Notes: generated from the letters alone by a model not told the origin. A stretch of 64,000 bases of DNA from Geodermatophilus siccatus (GCF_900103785.1 NZ_FNHE01000003.1:496001-560000); one strand, 5' to 3'; positions 52,206 through 61,708 are shown, numbered from the stretch's first letter. Program-made: numbers and translations.

Positions 52206-53281
52206 GCTACGACGAGACCGGGGTCCGCTGCACGATGCTGCGCTCCGGCACCTCCCGCGGCCTGTACTTCGAGCCGGGCGACCTGCCCGCGGACGACGCG
52301 GCTCGTGCCGACCTCCTGCTGCGCCTGATGGGCACCCCCGACCCGCGGCAGATCGACGGCCTCGGCGGGGCCACCTCGCTCACCAGCAAGGTCGCCGTCG
52401 TCGGCCGGTCGGAGCACTCCGACGCCGACGTCGACTACCTGTTCCTCCAGCTCGGCGTGGACGCGCCCACCGTCAGCGACCAGCAGAACTGCGGCAACAT
52501 CCTGGCCGGCGTCGGGCCGTTCGCGGTCGAGCGGGGCCTGGTGCCGGCCGGGGACGGGGAGACCAGCGTCCGGATCCGCATGGTGAACTCCGGCAGCGTC
52601 GCCGTGGCGACGTTCCCGACGCCCGGCGGCCGGGTCGAGTACCGCGGGGACGTCGCGATCGCCGGGGTGCCGGGCACGGCCGCTCCCGTGGTGCTCGCCT
52701 TCACCGACACCGAGGGCTCGGCGACGGGGAGCCTCCTGCCCACCGGCCGGGTCCGGGACACCGTCGACGGCGTCGAGGTCACCTGCGTGGACAACGGCAT
52801 GCCGGTGGTCGTGGCGATGGCCGAGTCCTTAGGGCTGACCGGCTACGAGTCGCACGCGGAGCTGGCTGCCGATCCCGCCCTGCTCGAACGGATCGACGCC
52901 CTCCGCACCAAGGCCGGCCAGCTGATGGGCCTCGGGGACGTGAGCCGCTCGTCGGTCCCCAAGACCGCACTGCTCGCCCCGGCCCGGGACGGCGGGCAGG
53001 TCTGCACCCGGTCGTTCATCCCGGTGCAGCCGCACACCTCCATCGGCGTCCTGGCCGCGGTCAGCGTGGCGACCGGGATGCTCCTGCCCGGCGCGGTCGG
53101 GCACGAGCTCACCGCCGACTGGCCGACCGACCGCTCGACGGTCGACGTCGAGCACCCGACCGGCCACCTCCTCGTCGACGTGGTCGTCGACACCTCGACC
53201 ACCCCGCCGCGCGTCGTCCGCTCCGGCGTCGTCCGTACCGCCCGAAAGCTGTTCGACGGCACGGCCTACCCCCGTGCCTGA
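52202..53281 (+). CDS. galD: 4-oxalomesaconate tautomerase, GalD/LigU-type (PrpF family)
   Basis: 359 residues. PrpF/diaminopimelate-epimerase-like fold. Marks: CTMLRSGTSRGLYFEPGDLP, IDGLGGATSLTSKVAVVG, QNCGNILAGVGPFAVERGLV, where C is one catalytic acid/base, and HPTGHLLVDVVV. The family shifts the double bond of 4-oxalomesaconate between isomers, making the form used by the hydratase. GTG start inside the ligK stop. With ligK and ligJ in one run the assignment is well supported; other PrpF isomerases share these motifs. Confidence 0.85.
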   Translation: MSYDETGVRCTMLRSGTSRGLYFEPGDLPADDAARADLLLRLMGTPDPRQIDGLGGATSLTSKVAVVGRSEHSDADVDYLFLQLGVDAPTVSDQQNCGNILAGVGPFAVERGLVPAGDGETSVRIRMVNSGSVAVATFPTPGGRVEYRGDVAIAGVPGTAAPVVLAFTDTEGSATGSLLPTGRVRDTVDGVEVTCVDNGMPVVVAMAESLGLTGYESHAELAADPALLERIDALRTKAGQLMGLGDVSRSSVPKTALLAPARDGGQVCTRSFIPVQPHTSIGVLAAVSVATGMLLPGAVGHELTADWPTDRSTVDVEHPTGHLLVDVVVDTSTTPPRVVRSGVVRTARKLFDGTAYPRA

Positions 53282-53321
53282 CGAAGCCGACCCCTGCCCC
53301 CGCCATCCCTCGGAGACCGTC

Positions 53322-54326
53322 ATGCCACCGATGCACGAGATCGCCCACCTCGCCCACGTCGAGCTCCGTACCCCGGTGCTCGACCAGAGCGTCGAGTTCT
53401 TCACCCAGTACCTCGGCCTGACCGTGACCGGCTCGGCCGGGGACGCGGTGTACCTGCGCACCTGGGACGACTACGAGAACGTCTCGATCAAGCTGGTCGC
53501 CCACCCGACGTCAGGTGTCGGGCGCACGAATCTGCGCGCCACCGGCCCCGACGCGCTGGACCGCCGCGTCAAGGAGATCGAGGCCAGCGGCCACGGCGTC
53601 GGGTGGCAGGACGGCGACCCCGGCTACGGGCCGACCTACGTGTTCACCGACCCCGACGGGCACGAGTTCGGCCTGTACTACGAGAGCGAGTGGTACACGC
53701 CCCCGGCGGAACTGCGGCCCTCGCTGAAGAACCAGGCCCAGGCCTACCCGGCCCGAGGCGCCAGCGTGCGCCGCCTGGACCACATCAACTTCCTGGGCGC
53801 CGAGCCCGTCGTGAACCGGGACTTCATGCGCGACGTCCTCGGCGCCATGGTCTCCGAGCAGATCCAGCTGGACGACGGCACCATCGCGGCCGCTTGGACG
53901 ACCTTCACGAACAAGAGCTACGACACCGTCTACACCCGGGACTGGACCGGTTCCCGCGGTCGGCTGCACCACATCGCGTTCGCCACCGACACCCGCGAGG
54001 ACATCCTCCGCGCGGCCGACATCGCCCTCGAGCAGGGCGTGTTCATCGAGACCGGCCCGCACAAGCACGCCATCCAGCAGACCTTCTTCCTCTACGTCTA
54101 CGAGCCCGGCGGCAACCGCGTCGAGCTGTGCAACGCCGGGTCCCGGCTGGTCCTGGCCCCCGATTGGCGGACGGTCACCTGGACCGAGGCCGAGCGGGCC
54201 AAGGGGCAGGCGTGGGGGCTGCAGACCATCGAGTCCTTCCACACCCACGGCACCCCGCCGGTCGCCCTCGACGACGCCGAGCCGGTGACGGTCGAGCAGG
54301 ATCCCATCGAGGGGAGCGTCTGGTGA
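53322..54326 (+). CDS. Type I extradiol ring-cleavage dioxygenase (VOC family)
   Basis: 334 residues, two VOC domains (about 5-120 and 148-290). Iron ligands in the second domain are visible: H154 (RLDHINFLG), H217 (RLHHIAFAT) and E268 (GNRVELCNA), close to the extradiol signature (LYVYEPGGNRVE). It opens an aromatic ring with two neighbouring OH groups next to the diol. The start is the ATG at 53322 with GGAG; a GTG 16 codons upstream overlaps galD but lacks family match. In known 4-oxalomesaconate routes this step is done by LigAB or GalA, which are unrelated, so the substrate is a real question. Confidence 0.87.
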   Translation: MPPMHEIAHLAHVELRTPVLDQSVEFFTQYLGLTVTGSAGDAVYLRTWDDYENVSIKLVAHPTSGVGRTNLRATGPDALDRRVKEIEASGHGVGWQDGDPGYGPTYVFTDPDGHEFGLYYESEWYTPPAELRPSLKNQAQAYPARGASVRRLDHINFLGAEPVVNRDFMRDVLGAMVSEQIQLDDGTIAAAWTTFTNKSYDTVYTRDWTGSRGRLHHIAFATDTREDILRAADIALEQGVFIETGPHKHAIQQTFFLYVYEPGGNRVELCNAGSRLVLAPDWRTVTWTEAERAKGQAWGLQTIESFHTHGTPPVALDDAEPVTVEQDPIEGSVW

Positions 54327-55102
54327 GCCTGCGCATCGCCGTCCTGGGACTGGGGGAGGCCGGGTCGGAGATCGCCCGCGACCTGGTCGCCGCCGGGGCC
54401 GACGTCCGCGGCTACGACCCGAAGGGGCTGGTCGTCGAGGGCGTCGAGGTCCGCAGCAGCGAGGCCGACGCCGTCCGCGACGCCGACCTGGTGCTCAGCG
54501 TCAACAGCTCGCACGACGCCCTGACGGCGCTGCTCAACGCCCTTCCGGCGCTGCGGGCCGGGACCGTGTGGGCCGACCTGAACACCGCCTCGCCGAGGGT
54601 GAAGGCGGCGCTGGTGGAGGAGCTGGCCTGGCGGGACGTCCCGGTGGTGGACGTGGCGCTCTTGTCGCCCGTGCCCGGCAGGGGGCTGCGCACCCCGATG
54701 CTGGTCTCCGGTGAGGGGGCGGCCCGCTACGCCGAGCTCCTCGCCGGGTTCGGGGTCGAGGTCGCCATCCAGCCCGGACCCGCGGGGGAGGCGATCTCGC
54801 GCAAGCTGCTGCGCAGCGTCTTCTACAAGGGCCTGGCCGCCGCGGTGGTCGAGGCCCTCGCGGCGGCCGAGGCCGCCGGCTGTGCGGACTGGCTGCGCGG
54901 CAACATCGGCGCCGAGCTGGCCGGCTTCGACGAGCGGGCCGTCGACCGGCTGGTCGACGGCACCCACCGGCACGCCCGGCGCCGCGCCGACGAGATGACC
55001 GCCGCCGCCGACCAGCTGGCCGACCTCGGGGTGGCGCCACGGGTCGCCGCCGCTGCCCGCGACCTGCTCGCCGATCTGCGCGACCGGGAGGACCCCTCAT
55101 GA
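54323..55102 (+). CDS. NAD(P)-dependent oxidoreductase with DUF1932 C-terminal domain
   Basis: 259 residues. N-terminal Rossmann fold with GLGEAGSEIARDL, and ADLVLSVNSS and WADLNTASP as in 6-phosphogluconate/3-hydroxyisobutyrate dehydrogenases. The C-terminal helical part (ISRKLLRSVFYKGLAAAVVE, with the conserved Lys) fits DUF1932. It probably oxidises or reduces a hydroxy- or oxo-acid of the pathway. In the LigABC route a dehydrogenase (LigC, from another family) follows ring cleavage; this protein could fill that place. GTG overlaps the dioxygenase stop. Confidence 0.8.
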   Translation: MSLRIAVLGLGEAGSEIARDLVAAGADVRGYDPKGLVVEGVEVRSSEADAVRDADLVLSVNSSHDALTALLNALPALRAGTVWADLNTASPRVKAALVEELAWRDVPVVDVALLSPVPGRGLRTPMLVSGEGAARYAELLAGFGVEVAIQPGPAGEAISRKLLRSVFYKGLAAAVVEALAAAEAAGCADWLRGNIGAELAGFDERAVDRLVDGTHRHARRRADEMTAAADQLADLGVAPRVAAAARDLLADLRDREDPS

Positions 55103-56118
55103 TCATCGACTGCCACGGCCACTACACGACGGCCCCGGTGTCGTACACCTCCTGGCGCGAGGCGCAACGGGCGGCGTTCGACGCCGGCGAGCAGCCGCCG
55201 CCCGCCCCGGTGGTCTCCGACGACGAGATCCGGGAGTCGATCGAGGGCAGCCAGCTGCGCCTGATGCGGGAGCGGGGGATCGACCTGACGGTCTTCTCGC
55301 CGCGCGCCTCGGCGATGGGCCACCACGTCGGCGACGAGGCGGTCAGCGCCCGCTGGGCCCAGCTCAGCAACGACCTCATCGCCCGGGTCGTGGAGCTGTA
55401 CCCGGAGTCCTTCATCGGCGTCTGCCAGCTGCCCCAGTCACCCGGCGTGCCGATCGCGCGCTCGGTGGCCGAACTGCGGCGGTGCGTGGAGGAGCTGGGC
55501 TTCGTCGGGTGCAACCTCAACCCCGATCCCAGCGGGGGCCACTGGACCTCCCCGCCGCTGACGGACAAGAGCTGGTACCCGTTCTACGAGGCGATGGTCG
55601 AGCTGGACGTGCCGGCGATGGTCCACGTGTCGGCGGTGACGAACGGGAACTTCCACGCCACCGGGTCGCACTACCTCAACGCGGACACCACGGCGTTCAT
55701 GCAGTTCCTGCAGGCCGACCTGTTCACCGACTTCCCCGACCTGCGGTTCGTCATCCCGCACGGCGGCGGAGCGGTGCCTTACCACTGGGGCCGCTTCCGG
55801 GGCCTGGCCGACATGCTCGGCCGGCCGCCGGTCGAGGAGTCGGTCATGCGCAATGTCTTCTTCGACACCTGCGTCTACCACCAGCCCGGCATCGACCTCC
55901 TCTTCGAGGTCGTCGACGTCGACAACGTCCTGTTCGGCTCCGAGATGGTGGGGGCCGTCCGGGGGATCGACCCGCGCACCGGCCACCACTTCGACGACAC
56001 CCGTCGCTACGTCGAGGCGCTCGGGCTGGCGCCGGGCGACCGGGAGAAGGTCTTCGAGCGCAACGCCCGCCGGGTGTACCCCCGGCTGGACGCCGCCCTG
56101 GCTGCCCGCGGGCGCTGA
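55099..56118 (+). CDS. ligJ: 4-oxalomesaconate hydratase, LigJ-type amidohydrolase
   Basis: 339 residues. Starts MIIDCHGHYTTAP, with H6 and H8 as metal ligands, then H176 (MVHVS), H221 (IPHGGGAVPYHWGRF) and E282 (FGSEMVG), the set expected in the LigJ branch of the amidohydrolase superfamily. It adds water to 4-oxalomesaconate to give CHA, the substrate of the aldolase. ATGA overlap with the gene upstream; 100 bases separate it from the UbiX-like pair, but all genes remain on one strand. The gallate enzyme GalB is unrelated, so this cluster follows the Lig type here. Confidence 0.88.
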   Translation: MIIDCHGHYTTAPVSYTSWREAQRAAFDAGEQPPPAPVVSDDEIRESIEGSQLRLMRERGIDLTVFSPRASAMGHHVGDEAVSARWAQLSNDLIARVVELYPESFIGVCQLPQSPGVPIARSVAELRRCVEELGFVGCNLNPDPSGGHWTSPPLTDKSWYPFYEAMVELDVPAMVHVSAVTNGNFHATGSHYLNADTTAFMQFLQADLFTDFPDLRFVIPHGGGAVPYHWGRFRGLADMLGRPPVEESVMRNVFFDTCVYHQPGIDLLFEVVDVDNVLFGSEMVGAVRGIDPRTGHHFDDTRRYVEALGLAPGDREKVFERNARRVYPRLDAALAARGR

Positions 56119-56218
56119 GGTCGCGGTTGTCCGCATTCGTAGGCACCTGGAGGACGGCGTTCCCCGGGGCGCCGCGGTAGCCCGCTCGTCACCGCCCGCA
56201 CACGAATCTGGAGGACCC

Positions 56219-56869
56219 ATGCCCGAACCACGCCGCGTGATCCTGGCCGTCACCGGAGCCGGTGGTACCCGTCTGGCCGGGAGCCTGCTCTCCGCCCTCG
56301 TCGCCGACGAGCGCGTCAGCCACGTCGACCTGCTCGTCTCGGCGAACGGGCGCAGGCTCATGGCGCACGAGCACGGAGCGAGCGAGCGCGACGACCCGGT
56401 CGGGCTGCTGCTCGGCCAGCGGTCGGAGAAGGTGTCGGTCTGGGACCCGGAGACCGACGTCGCCGCCCCACCGTCCTCGGGCAGCTACCGCTCCTGGGGC
56501 ATGCTCGTCCTGCCGTGCGCGATGGGCGCCGCCGGCCGCATCGCCCACGGCCTGGCCAACACGTTGATCGAGCGGGCCGCGGACGTCTGCCTCAAGGAAC
56601 GCCGTCCCCTGGTGTTGTGCACCCGGGAGACGCCGCTGAACCTCATCCACCTGCGCAACCTCGTGCAGCTCACGGAGGCGGGGGCCGTCGTCTACCCGAT
56701 GATCCCGACCTACTACAACGTGCCGCAGGACCTGCAGCAGATGGACGAGGAGTTCGTGTCCCGGCTGCTCGGCTTCATCGGCCTCGACCGGACCGAGTAC
56801 TACGAGTGGAAGGACCCGGGCGGCACCGCTGCCTCGCGCGACCGGGTCCAGCGGTCCGGGGGGATGTGA
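56219..56869 (+). CDS. UbiX-like flavin prenyltransferase homologue 1 (divergent)
   Basis: 216 residues. UbiX/Pad1 fold: AVTGAGGTRLAGSLL at the start and PCAMGAAGRIAHGLANTLIE, then RAADVCLKERRPLVLCTRET, further on. The region after strand 2 (NGRRLMAHEHGASERDDPVG) departs from the S-W/R-x pattern of true UbiX, and the first turn reads GAGG in place of GATG. It may be a working enzyme with other preferences or a partner of the second copy. GGAGG is present before the ATG. Followed directly by a second UbiX gene. Confidence 0.8.
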   Translation: MPEPRRVILAVTGAGGTRLAGSLLSALVADERVSHVDLLVSANGRRLMAHEHGASERDDPVGLLLGQRSEKVSVWDPETDVAAPPSSGSYRSWGMLVLPCAMGAAGRIAHGLANTLIERAADVCLKERRPLVLCTRETPLNLIHLRNLVQLTEAGAVVYPMIPTYYNVPQDLQQMDEEFVSRLLGFIGLDRTEYYEWKDPGGTAASRDRVQRSGGM

Positions 56870-57510
56870 GCGCCGTGCGCCTGGTCGTCGCCATGACCGG
56901 GGCCACGGGTGCCCCGATCGGCGTCCGCCTGCTCGAGGTGCTGCGGGAGCGCGAGGACGTCGAGACCCACCTCGTGATGAGCCGCTGGGCGCGGTCCACG
57001 ATCGAGCTGGAGACGCCCTACAGCACCCGAGAGGTCGCCAAGCTCGCCGACGTCGTACACGGCCCCGGCGACCAGGCGGCCACCATCTCCTCCGGGTCCT
57101 TCCTCACCGACGGCATGGTCGTCGTCCCGTGCAGCATGAAGACGCTCGCCGGCATCCGCACCGGCTACGCCGACGGGTTGATCGGGCGGGCGGCAGACGT
57201 CTGCCTCAAGGAGCGACGCAGGCTGGTGCTCGTGCCACGGGAGACCCCGCTCAGCGAGGTCCACCTGGACAACATGCTGGCGCTCAGCCGCATGGGCGCG
57301 GTCATCATGCCGCCCGTTCCCGCCTTCTACACGCAGCCCGCCTCCCTCGACGACGTGGTCGGGCACATCGTGGGCCGCGTCCTCGACCAGTTCGGGCTCG
57401 CCGGTCCGGACGCCCCTCGCTGGGCCGGCCTGGCCGCCGCCCGGCGCAGCGGATCGCGTCCGGCTGGAGGCCCGTCCGCCGACGACACCCATGAGGGAGC
57501 AGACACGTGA
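56866..57510 (+). CDS. ubiX: UbiX-type flavin prenyltransferase 2 (canonical)
   Basis: 214 residues. Canonical marks: VVAMTGATGAPIGVRLLEVL, HLVMSRWARSTIELETPY, SSGSFLTDGMVVVPCSMKTL, RAADVCLKERRRLVLVPRET. UbiX links dimethylallyl phosphate to FMN, making the prenylated flavin needed by UbiD enzymes. GTG start overlapping the stop of copy 1; the stop overlaps the ubiD start. The C-terminal ~30 residues (AARRSGSRPAGGPSADDTHE) form an unusual disordered tail. Confidence 0.9.
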   Translation: MSAVRLVVAMTGATGAPIGVRLLEVLREREDVETHLVMSRWARSTIELETPYSTREVAKLADVVHGPGDQAATISSGSFLTDGMVVVPCSMKTLAGIRTGYADGLIGRAADVCLKERRRLVLVPRETPLSEVHLDNMLALSRMGAVIMPPVPAFYTQPASLDDVVGHIVGRVLDQFGLAGPDAPRWAGLAAARRSGSRPAGGPSADDTHEGADT

Positions 57511-59000
57511 CCGGATCCACCACCCCCGCACCGAAGGCGGCCGTCCGCGACCTGCGCGAGGCGATCGAGCTGCTCAAGGCACACGACGGGCAGTTCGTGT
57601 CCACGGCCGTGGAGGTCGACCCCGAGGCGGAGCTCGCCGGTGTCTACAAGAAGGTCGGTGCCGGCGGCACCGTGCAGCGTCCTACCCGTGTCGGCCCCGC
57701 GATGCTGTTCGAGAACGTCAAGGGCTACGACATCCCCGTCATCGTCGGCGTCCTGGCCTCCCGCAAGCGCATCGCGCTGTTCATGGACGCCGACGAGGAG
57801 TTCCTCGGCCGCCACATGCTCGATGCGATGCAGCACGCCACCGACCCGGTGCTGGTCGACAGCGCCCCCTGCCAGGAGGTCGTCCAACTCGCCGACGAAC
57901 CCGACTTCGACCTGCGCACGCTGCTGCCGGCACCGACGAACACGCCGGAGGACGCGGGCCCGTACTTCTGCATGGCGGTCCTGCGCGGCACCGACCCGGA
58001 GACCGGCCAGCACGACGTGACGATCCACCGGCTGTGCGTGCAGGGTCGTGACGAGATCTCGGTCTTCATGCAGACCGGCCGGCACATCGGCTTCATGTAC
58101 GAGAAGTACGACGCGATGGACGAGCCGATGCCGATCACCATCTCCATGGGCATCTCTCCAGTGGAGTACATGGCGATCTCCTTCGAGCCGCCCTCGACGC
58201 CGTACGGCTTCGACGAGCTCGAGTTCGCCGGCGGACTCAAGGGATCGCCCGTCGAGCTGATCAAGGCGAAGACCGTCGACGAGGCCGCCCTGGCGTCGGC
58301 CGAGATCGTCATCGAGGGCGAGATCCAGCCGAAGCGCCGCGTCGCCGAGGACCAGCACACGAACACCGGGTTCGCGATGCCGGAGTTCCCCGGCTACGAC
58401 GGCGTGGCCAACCCCTCGCTGCCGATCATCAAGGTCAAGGCGGTCACCACCCGCACCAACCCGATCCTGCAGACCCTGGTCGGCCCGGGTGAGGAGCACG
58501 TGAGCCTGGCCGGAATCCCCACGGAGGGGTCACTCACCCAGGCCCTCGACGACGCCCTGCCCGGGCTGGTGACGAACGTCTACTCCCACTCCGCGGGCGG
58601 CGGAAAGTACGTCGGGATCCTGCAGATCCACAAGCGCGACCACAACGACCAGGGCCGCGAGCGGCAGGCCGCCCTCGTCGCCTTCGGCGCGTTCCCGGAG
58701 ATGAAGCACGTCATCCTGGTCGACGACGACGTGGACATCTTCGACACCGACGACGTGCTGTGGGCCATGACGACCCGGTTCCAGGCCGAGCGCTCGGTCA
58801 TCCCGATCCCCGGTGTGCGGTGCCACCCGCTCGACCCGTCCGCCGATCCGGAGTTCCTCTGGACGAACCCCGACCACGGCATCTCGACGAAGGTGATCTT
58901 CGACTGCACCGTGCCGTGGAGCCTGCGCGACCGGTTCATCCGCGCACCGTTCCAGGACGTCGACGTCACACGCTTCCTGCCCGACTGGGCCGGGGACTGA
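57507..59000 (+). CDS. ubiD: UbiD-family prenyl-FMN-dependent aromatic acid decarboxylase
   Basis: 497 residues, full length. Marks: VGPAMLFENVKGYDIPVIVG at the start of the split-barrel domain, ISMGISPVEYMAISFEPPST, EFPGYDG, and HVILVDDDVDIFDTDDVLWA near the end. UbiD enzymes remove or add CO2 on aromatic or unsaturated acids with the cofactor from UbiX, encoded just upstream. No VdcD-like small subunit is present. A decarboxylase for a hydroxylated benzoate or phthalate-type acid ahead of ring cleavage fits; reversible carboxylation is also known in the family. GTG start. Confidence 0.9.
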   Translation: MTGSTTPAPKAAVRDLREAIELLKAHDGQFVSTAVEVDPEAELAGVYKKVGAGGTVQRPTRVGPAMLFENVKGYDIPVIVGVLASRKRIALFMDADEEFLGRHMLDAMQHATDPVLVDSAPCQEVVQLADEPDFDLRTLLPAPTNTPEDAGPYFCMAVLRGTDPETGQHDVTIHRLCVQGRDEISVFMQTGRHIGFMYEKYDAMDEPMPITISMGISPVEYMAISFEPPSTPYGFDELEFAGGLKGSPVELIKAKTVDEAALASAEIVIEGEIQPKRRVAEDQHTNTGFAMPEFPGYDGVANPSLPIIKVKAVTTRTNPILQTLVGPGEEHVSLAGIPTEGSLTQALDDALPGLVTNVYSHSAGGGKYVGILQIHKRDHNDQGRERQAALVAFGAFPEMKHVILVDDDVDIFDTDDVLWAMTTRFQAERSVIPIPGVRCHPLDPSADPEFLWTNPDHGISTKVIFDCTVPWSLRDRFIRAPFQDVDVTRFLPDWAGD

Positions 59001-59167
59001 CAGGCCTCGCCTCCGGAGGGCAGAGCCGTCACTGAGCCCCGCCAGGAGCTCGGGCCGGCAGCTCACCGGGGGCCATGACGGGAGCGTGTCGTGCGCCCCT
59101 CACGCTTGCCGGCGGGGGCGCTGATGAGAACCGGGTGCGGCACAGCACGAGGGACTCCCGACCACGA

Positions 59168-61708
59168 TCAGCGTCGCGATGTGTCGGGTTCGGCGAGGAG
59201 AGCGAGCCCGAGGGCGCGGTCGAGCAGCCGGAACCGGTAGGCGGCGGTCAGCACGACGAACCACAGGACGAGCGCGGGGAGCACCGTCGCGAACACCGGT
59301 TCCGCGGCGTCGGTGAGCCCGAAGTAGCCGGTGAACCAGGGCATCACCAGCCCCGCGGTGAAGGTCGCGACGAGCACGGCGACCAGTACGGCCGGTCGCC
59401 GGTCGCCGTCCGGCCGGGTCCAGGAGGCGAAGAGCCTGGACGGCGGCTTGAGAAAGAGGAGCAGGAGGAAGGCTGCGTAGGACACGAACGTCGACAGGGC
59501 GGTCTGCGCACCGATGGTCGCGACCGCCTCGGAGAATCCGGCATCGTCGGCCGACACCCCGGTCCAGTCCTCGAAGCGGGCCACGAAGTCGGCCGGGACC
59601 TCGCCGCTGGGCGGGCCGGCGAGCAGGGACGTGTAGTGGTAGGCGTAGACTGCGACGCCGGCGGCGGCGGTGACCAGCGCGGCGGGGATGACGAACCGCC
59701 CGAGGTTCGCCAGCAGGTGCCGATCAGGTGGTTCCGGCCGCGCCCACATCGTCAGGAACAGGGTGGGGAGGCCGACCGTCAGCAGGGTCAGGCCCACCTG
59801 CGCGGGCGAGTACGGGAACCCCAGGCCGAGCATGGTCACCGCGAGGATGACCAGGCCCTGGGTGGCCACCCGAGCGAGGAACACCTGCATGGAGGTCGCG
59901 ATGCCGCTGATGATGCGGCGGCCCTCCTGCCGGGCGGGCACCAGCGCGGCCAGGGAGTCCTCGGTCAGCACGATGTCGGCGACGTCGCGGGTGACGGCGC
60001 TGCCGCTGCGCATGGCGACACCGACCTGCGCGGCCTTGAGCGCGCGGGCGTCGTTGACGCCGTCGCCGAGCATGGCGACGTAGCGGCCCTGCCGGCGCAG
60101 CGCGCCGACCAGGCGCTCCTTCTGTTCCGGAGCGATGCGACCGAACACGGTGGTGCGGGCGACCACCGTGTCCAGTTCAGGGTCGGACAGCCCGTCGAGG
60201 TCGGCGCCATGGACCGGCTCCGCCCCATCCAGCCCGGCCTGCCGGGCCAGGGCGGCCACGGTGCGCGGGTCGTCGCCGGAGACCACCTTGACGGCGACCC
60301 CGTCGGCGAGGAAGCGGCCGATGGTCTCGCGCACCTGCGGCCGCAGCTCGTCGGCGAGGGCGACCACGGCCAGCGGCTCGAGCGCGGGCAGCCGTGGCCG
60401 TCCGGTGCCGTCGCGCAGCGGGGCCAGCGGGTCGGCCGCGCGTGCGGCGACGAGGACCCGCAGCCCCTGCGCGACTCGTTCGCCCACCACGCCGGTGAGG
60501 GGTGCACCGGACAGGTGCGGAGCCAGGACGTCGGGGGCCCCGAGGACGACGACGCCGTCGTCGGTGCGCACCGCGCTCCACCGCAGCGACGAGGAGAACG
60601 GGATCTCCTCCCGCACCGGGCACGGGTCGCCGGGCAGGGCAGCGGCCAGCGCGCTGGTGGTGAGGTTGGCCGCGGCCGTGCTGCGGGCCATCGAGCCGAC
60701 CAGCCGCTCGACGTCAGCGGCCGCCCGCCCTCCGAGCGGCACGACCTCGGCCAGGCTCAGCCGGCCGGTGGTGAGCGTGCCGGTCTTGTCGGTGCAGACG
60801 ACGTCGACGTTGCTCATCGACTCCACCGCGTTCACCTGTTGCACCAGGGCACCGCGACCGCCGCTCTTCGCCGCGCCGACGGTGTAGGCGACGGCGATGA
60901 GGAAGAAAAGGCCGTAGGGCACCAGCCCGGAGAGCACCGCGGTGGTCTGTACGACCCGGACCAACGTGAACCCCTCCAGCGCCGCCTGGGCCAGGATGGC
61001 GCCGCTCATCAGCACGACCAGGCAGATGACGAGGCGGACGACGAAGGCGATGCGGCGCTGCAGCGGCGTGGTGTCGGTCGACGCCCGGCGGGCATCGGCG
61101 GTGAGGCGGCTGGCGTAGCTGGCCGCGCCGACGTCACGGGCCAGCTGATGCCCCTCCCCGCCGACGCAGAAGCTGCCCGACAACAGGTCGTCCCCCGACT
61201 TCTTGACCTGGGCGTCGGATTCGCCGGTGAGCAGCGACTCGTCGGCCTCGATGCGACCACCGTCGAGCACCGGACCGTCGACGATGACCTGGTCCCCGGG
61301 GCGCACGTGCAGCACGTCGCCGCGGACGACCTCCTCCGGAGGCACCTGGACGTCCCGTGTGTCGCGGACGACGGTCACGGTGCTACGACTCAGGAGCTGG
61401 AGCCGGTCGAGCTTGCGCTTGGCCCGGATCTCCTGCACCGCGCTGATCGCCGCGTTGACCAGGCCCAGGCCCACGCTGACGACCGCGTCGTTGACCCGTC
61501 CCAGTGCGAGCAGCGCGACGCCGATCCCGAAGAGCACCAGGTTGAAGGAGGAGAAGACGTTGGTGCGCAGGATCTGCGCATAGCTGCGCGAGGACCTGCT
61601 CACCGCGGTGTTGCCCTCGCCGCGCCGCCGTCGGGCGTCGGCCTCCTGCTGGGACAGCCCCTGCAGCGCGCCGCGAACCGCAGTCGCACCGGTCGCGTGC
61701 ACGTCCAT
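59168..61708 (-). CDS. P-type cation-transporting ATPase (HAD-IC, CtpE-like)
   Basis: 846 residues. Marks: LLTGES in the actuator domain, phosphorylation site CTDKTGTLTTG with D307, AMLGDGVNDARALKAAQVGV in the P domain, and about ten membrane segments. Segment 4 has GLVPYGLFFLIAVAY and lacks the CPC of heavy-metal pumps, and the N-terminus lacks a heavy-metal domain, so Ca2+, Mg2+ or another light cation is more likely; the pattern recalls CtpE of mycobacteria. The ATG at 61708 gives the family-like start GLSQQEADARRRRGEGN. Single gene. Confidence 0.88.
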   Translation of the reverse strand: MDVHATGATAVRGALQGLSQQEADARRRRGEGNTAVSRSSRSYAQILRTNVFSSFNLVLFGIGVALLALGRVNDAVVSVGLGLVNAAISAVQEIRAKRKLDRLQLLSRSTVTVVRDTRDVQVPPEEVVRGDVLHVRPGDQVIVDGPVLDGGRIEADESLLTGESDAQVKKSGDDLLSGSFCVGGEGHQLARDVGAASYASRLTADARRASTDTTPLQRRIAFVVRLVICLVVLMSGAILAQAALEGFTLVRVVQTTAVLSGLVPYGLFFLIAVAYTVGAAKSGGRGALVQQVNAVESMSNVDVVCTDKTGTLTTGRLSLAEVVPLGGRAAADVERLVGSMARSTAAANLTTSALAAALPGDPCPVREEIPFSSSLRWSAVRTDDGVVVLGAPDVLAPHLSGAPLTGVVGERVAQGLRVLVAARAADPLAPLRDGTGRPRLPALEPLAVVALADELRPQVRETIGRFLADGVAVKVVSGDDPRTVAALARQAGLDGAEPVHGADLDGLSDPELDTVVARTTVFGRIAPEQKERLVGALRRQGRYVAMLGDGVNDARALKAAQVGVAMRSGSAVTRDVADIVLTEDSLAALVPARQEGRRIISGIATSMQVFLARVATQGLVILAVTMLGLGFPYSPAQVGLTLLTVGLPTLFLTMWARPEPPDRHLLANLGRFVIPAALVTAAAGVAVYAYHYTSLLAGPPSGEVPADFVARFEDWTGVSADDAGFSEAVATIGAQTALSTFVSYAAFLLLLFLKPPSRLFASWTRPDGDRRPAVLVAVLVATFTAGLVMPWFTGYFGLTDAAEPVFATVLPALVLWFVVLTAAYRFRLLDRALGLALLAEPDTSRR

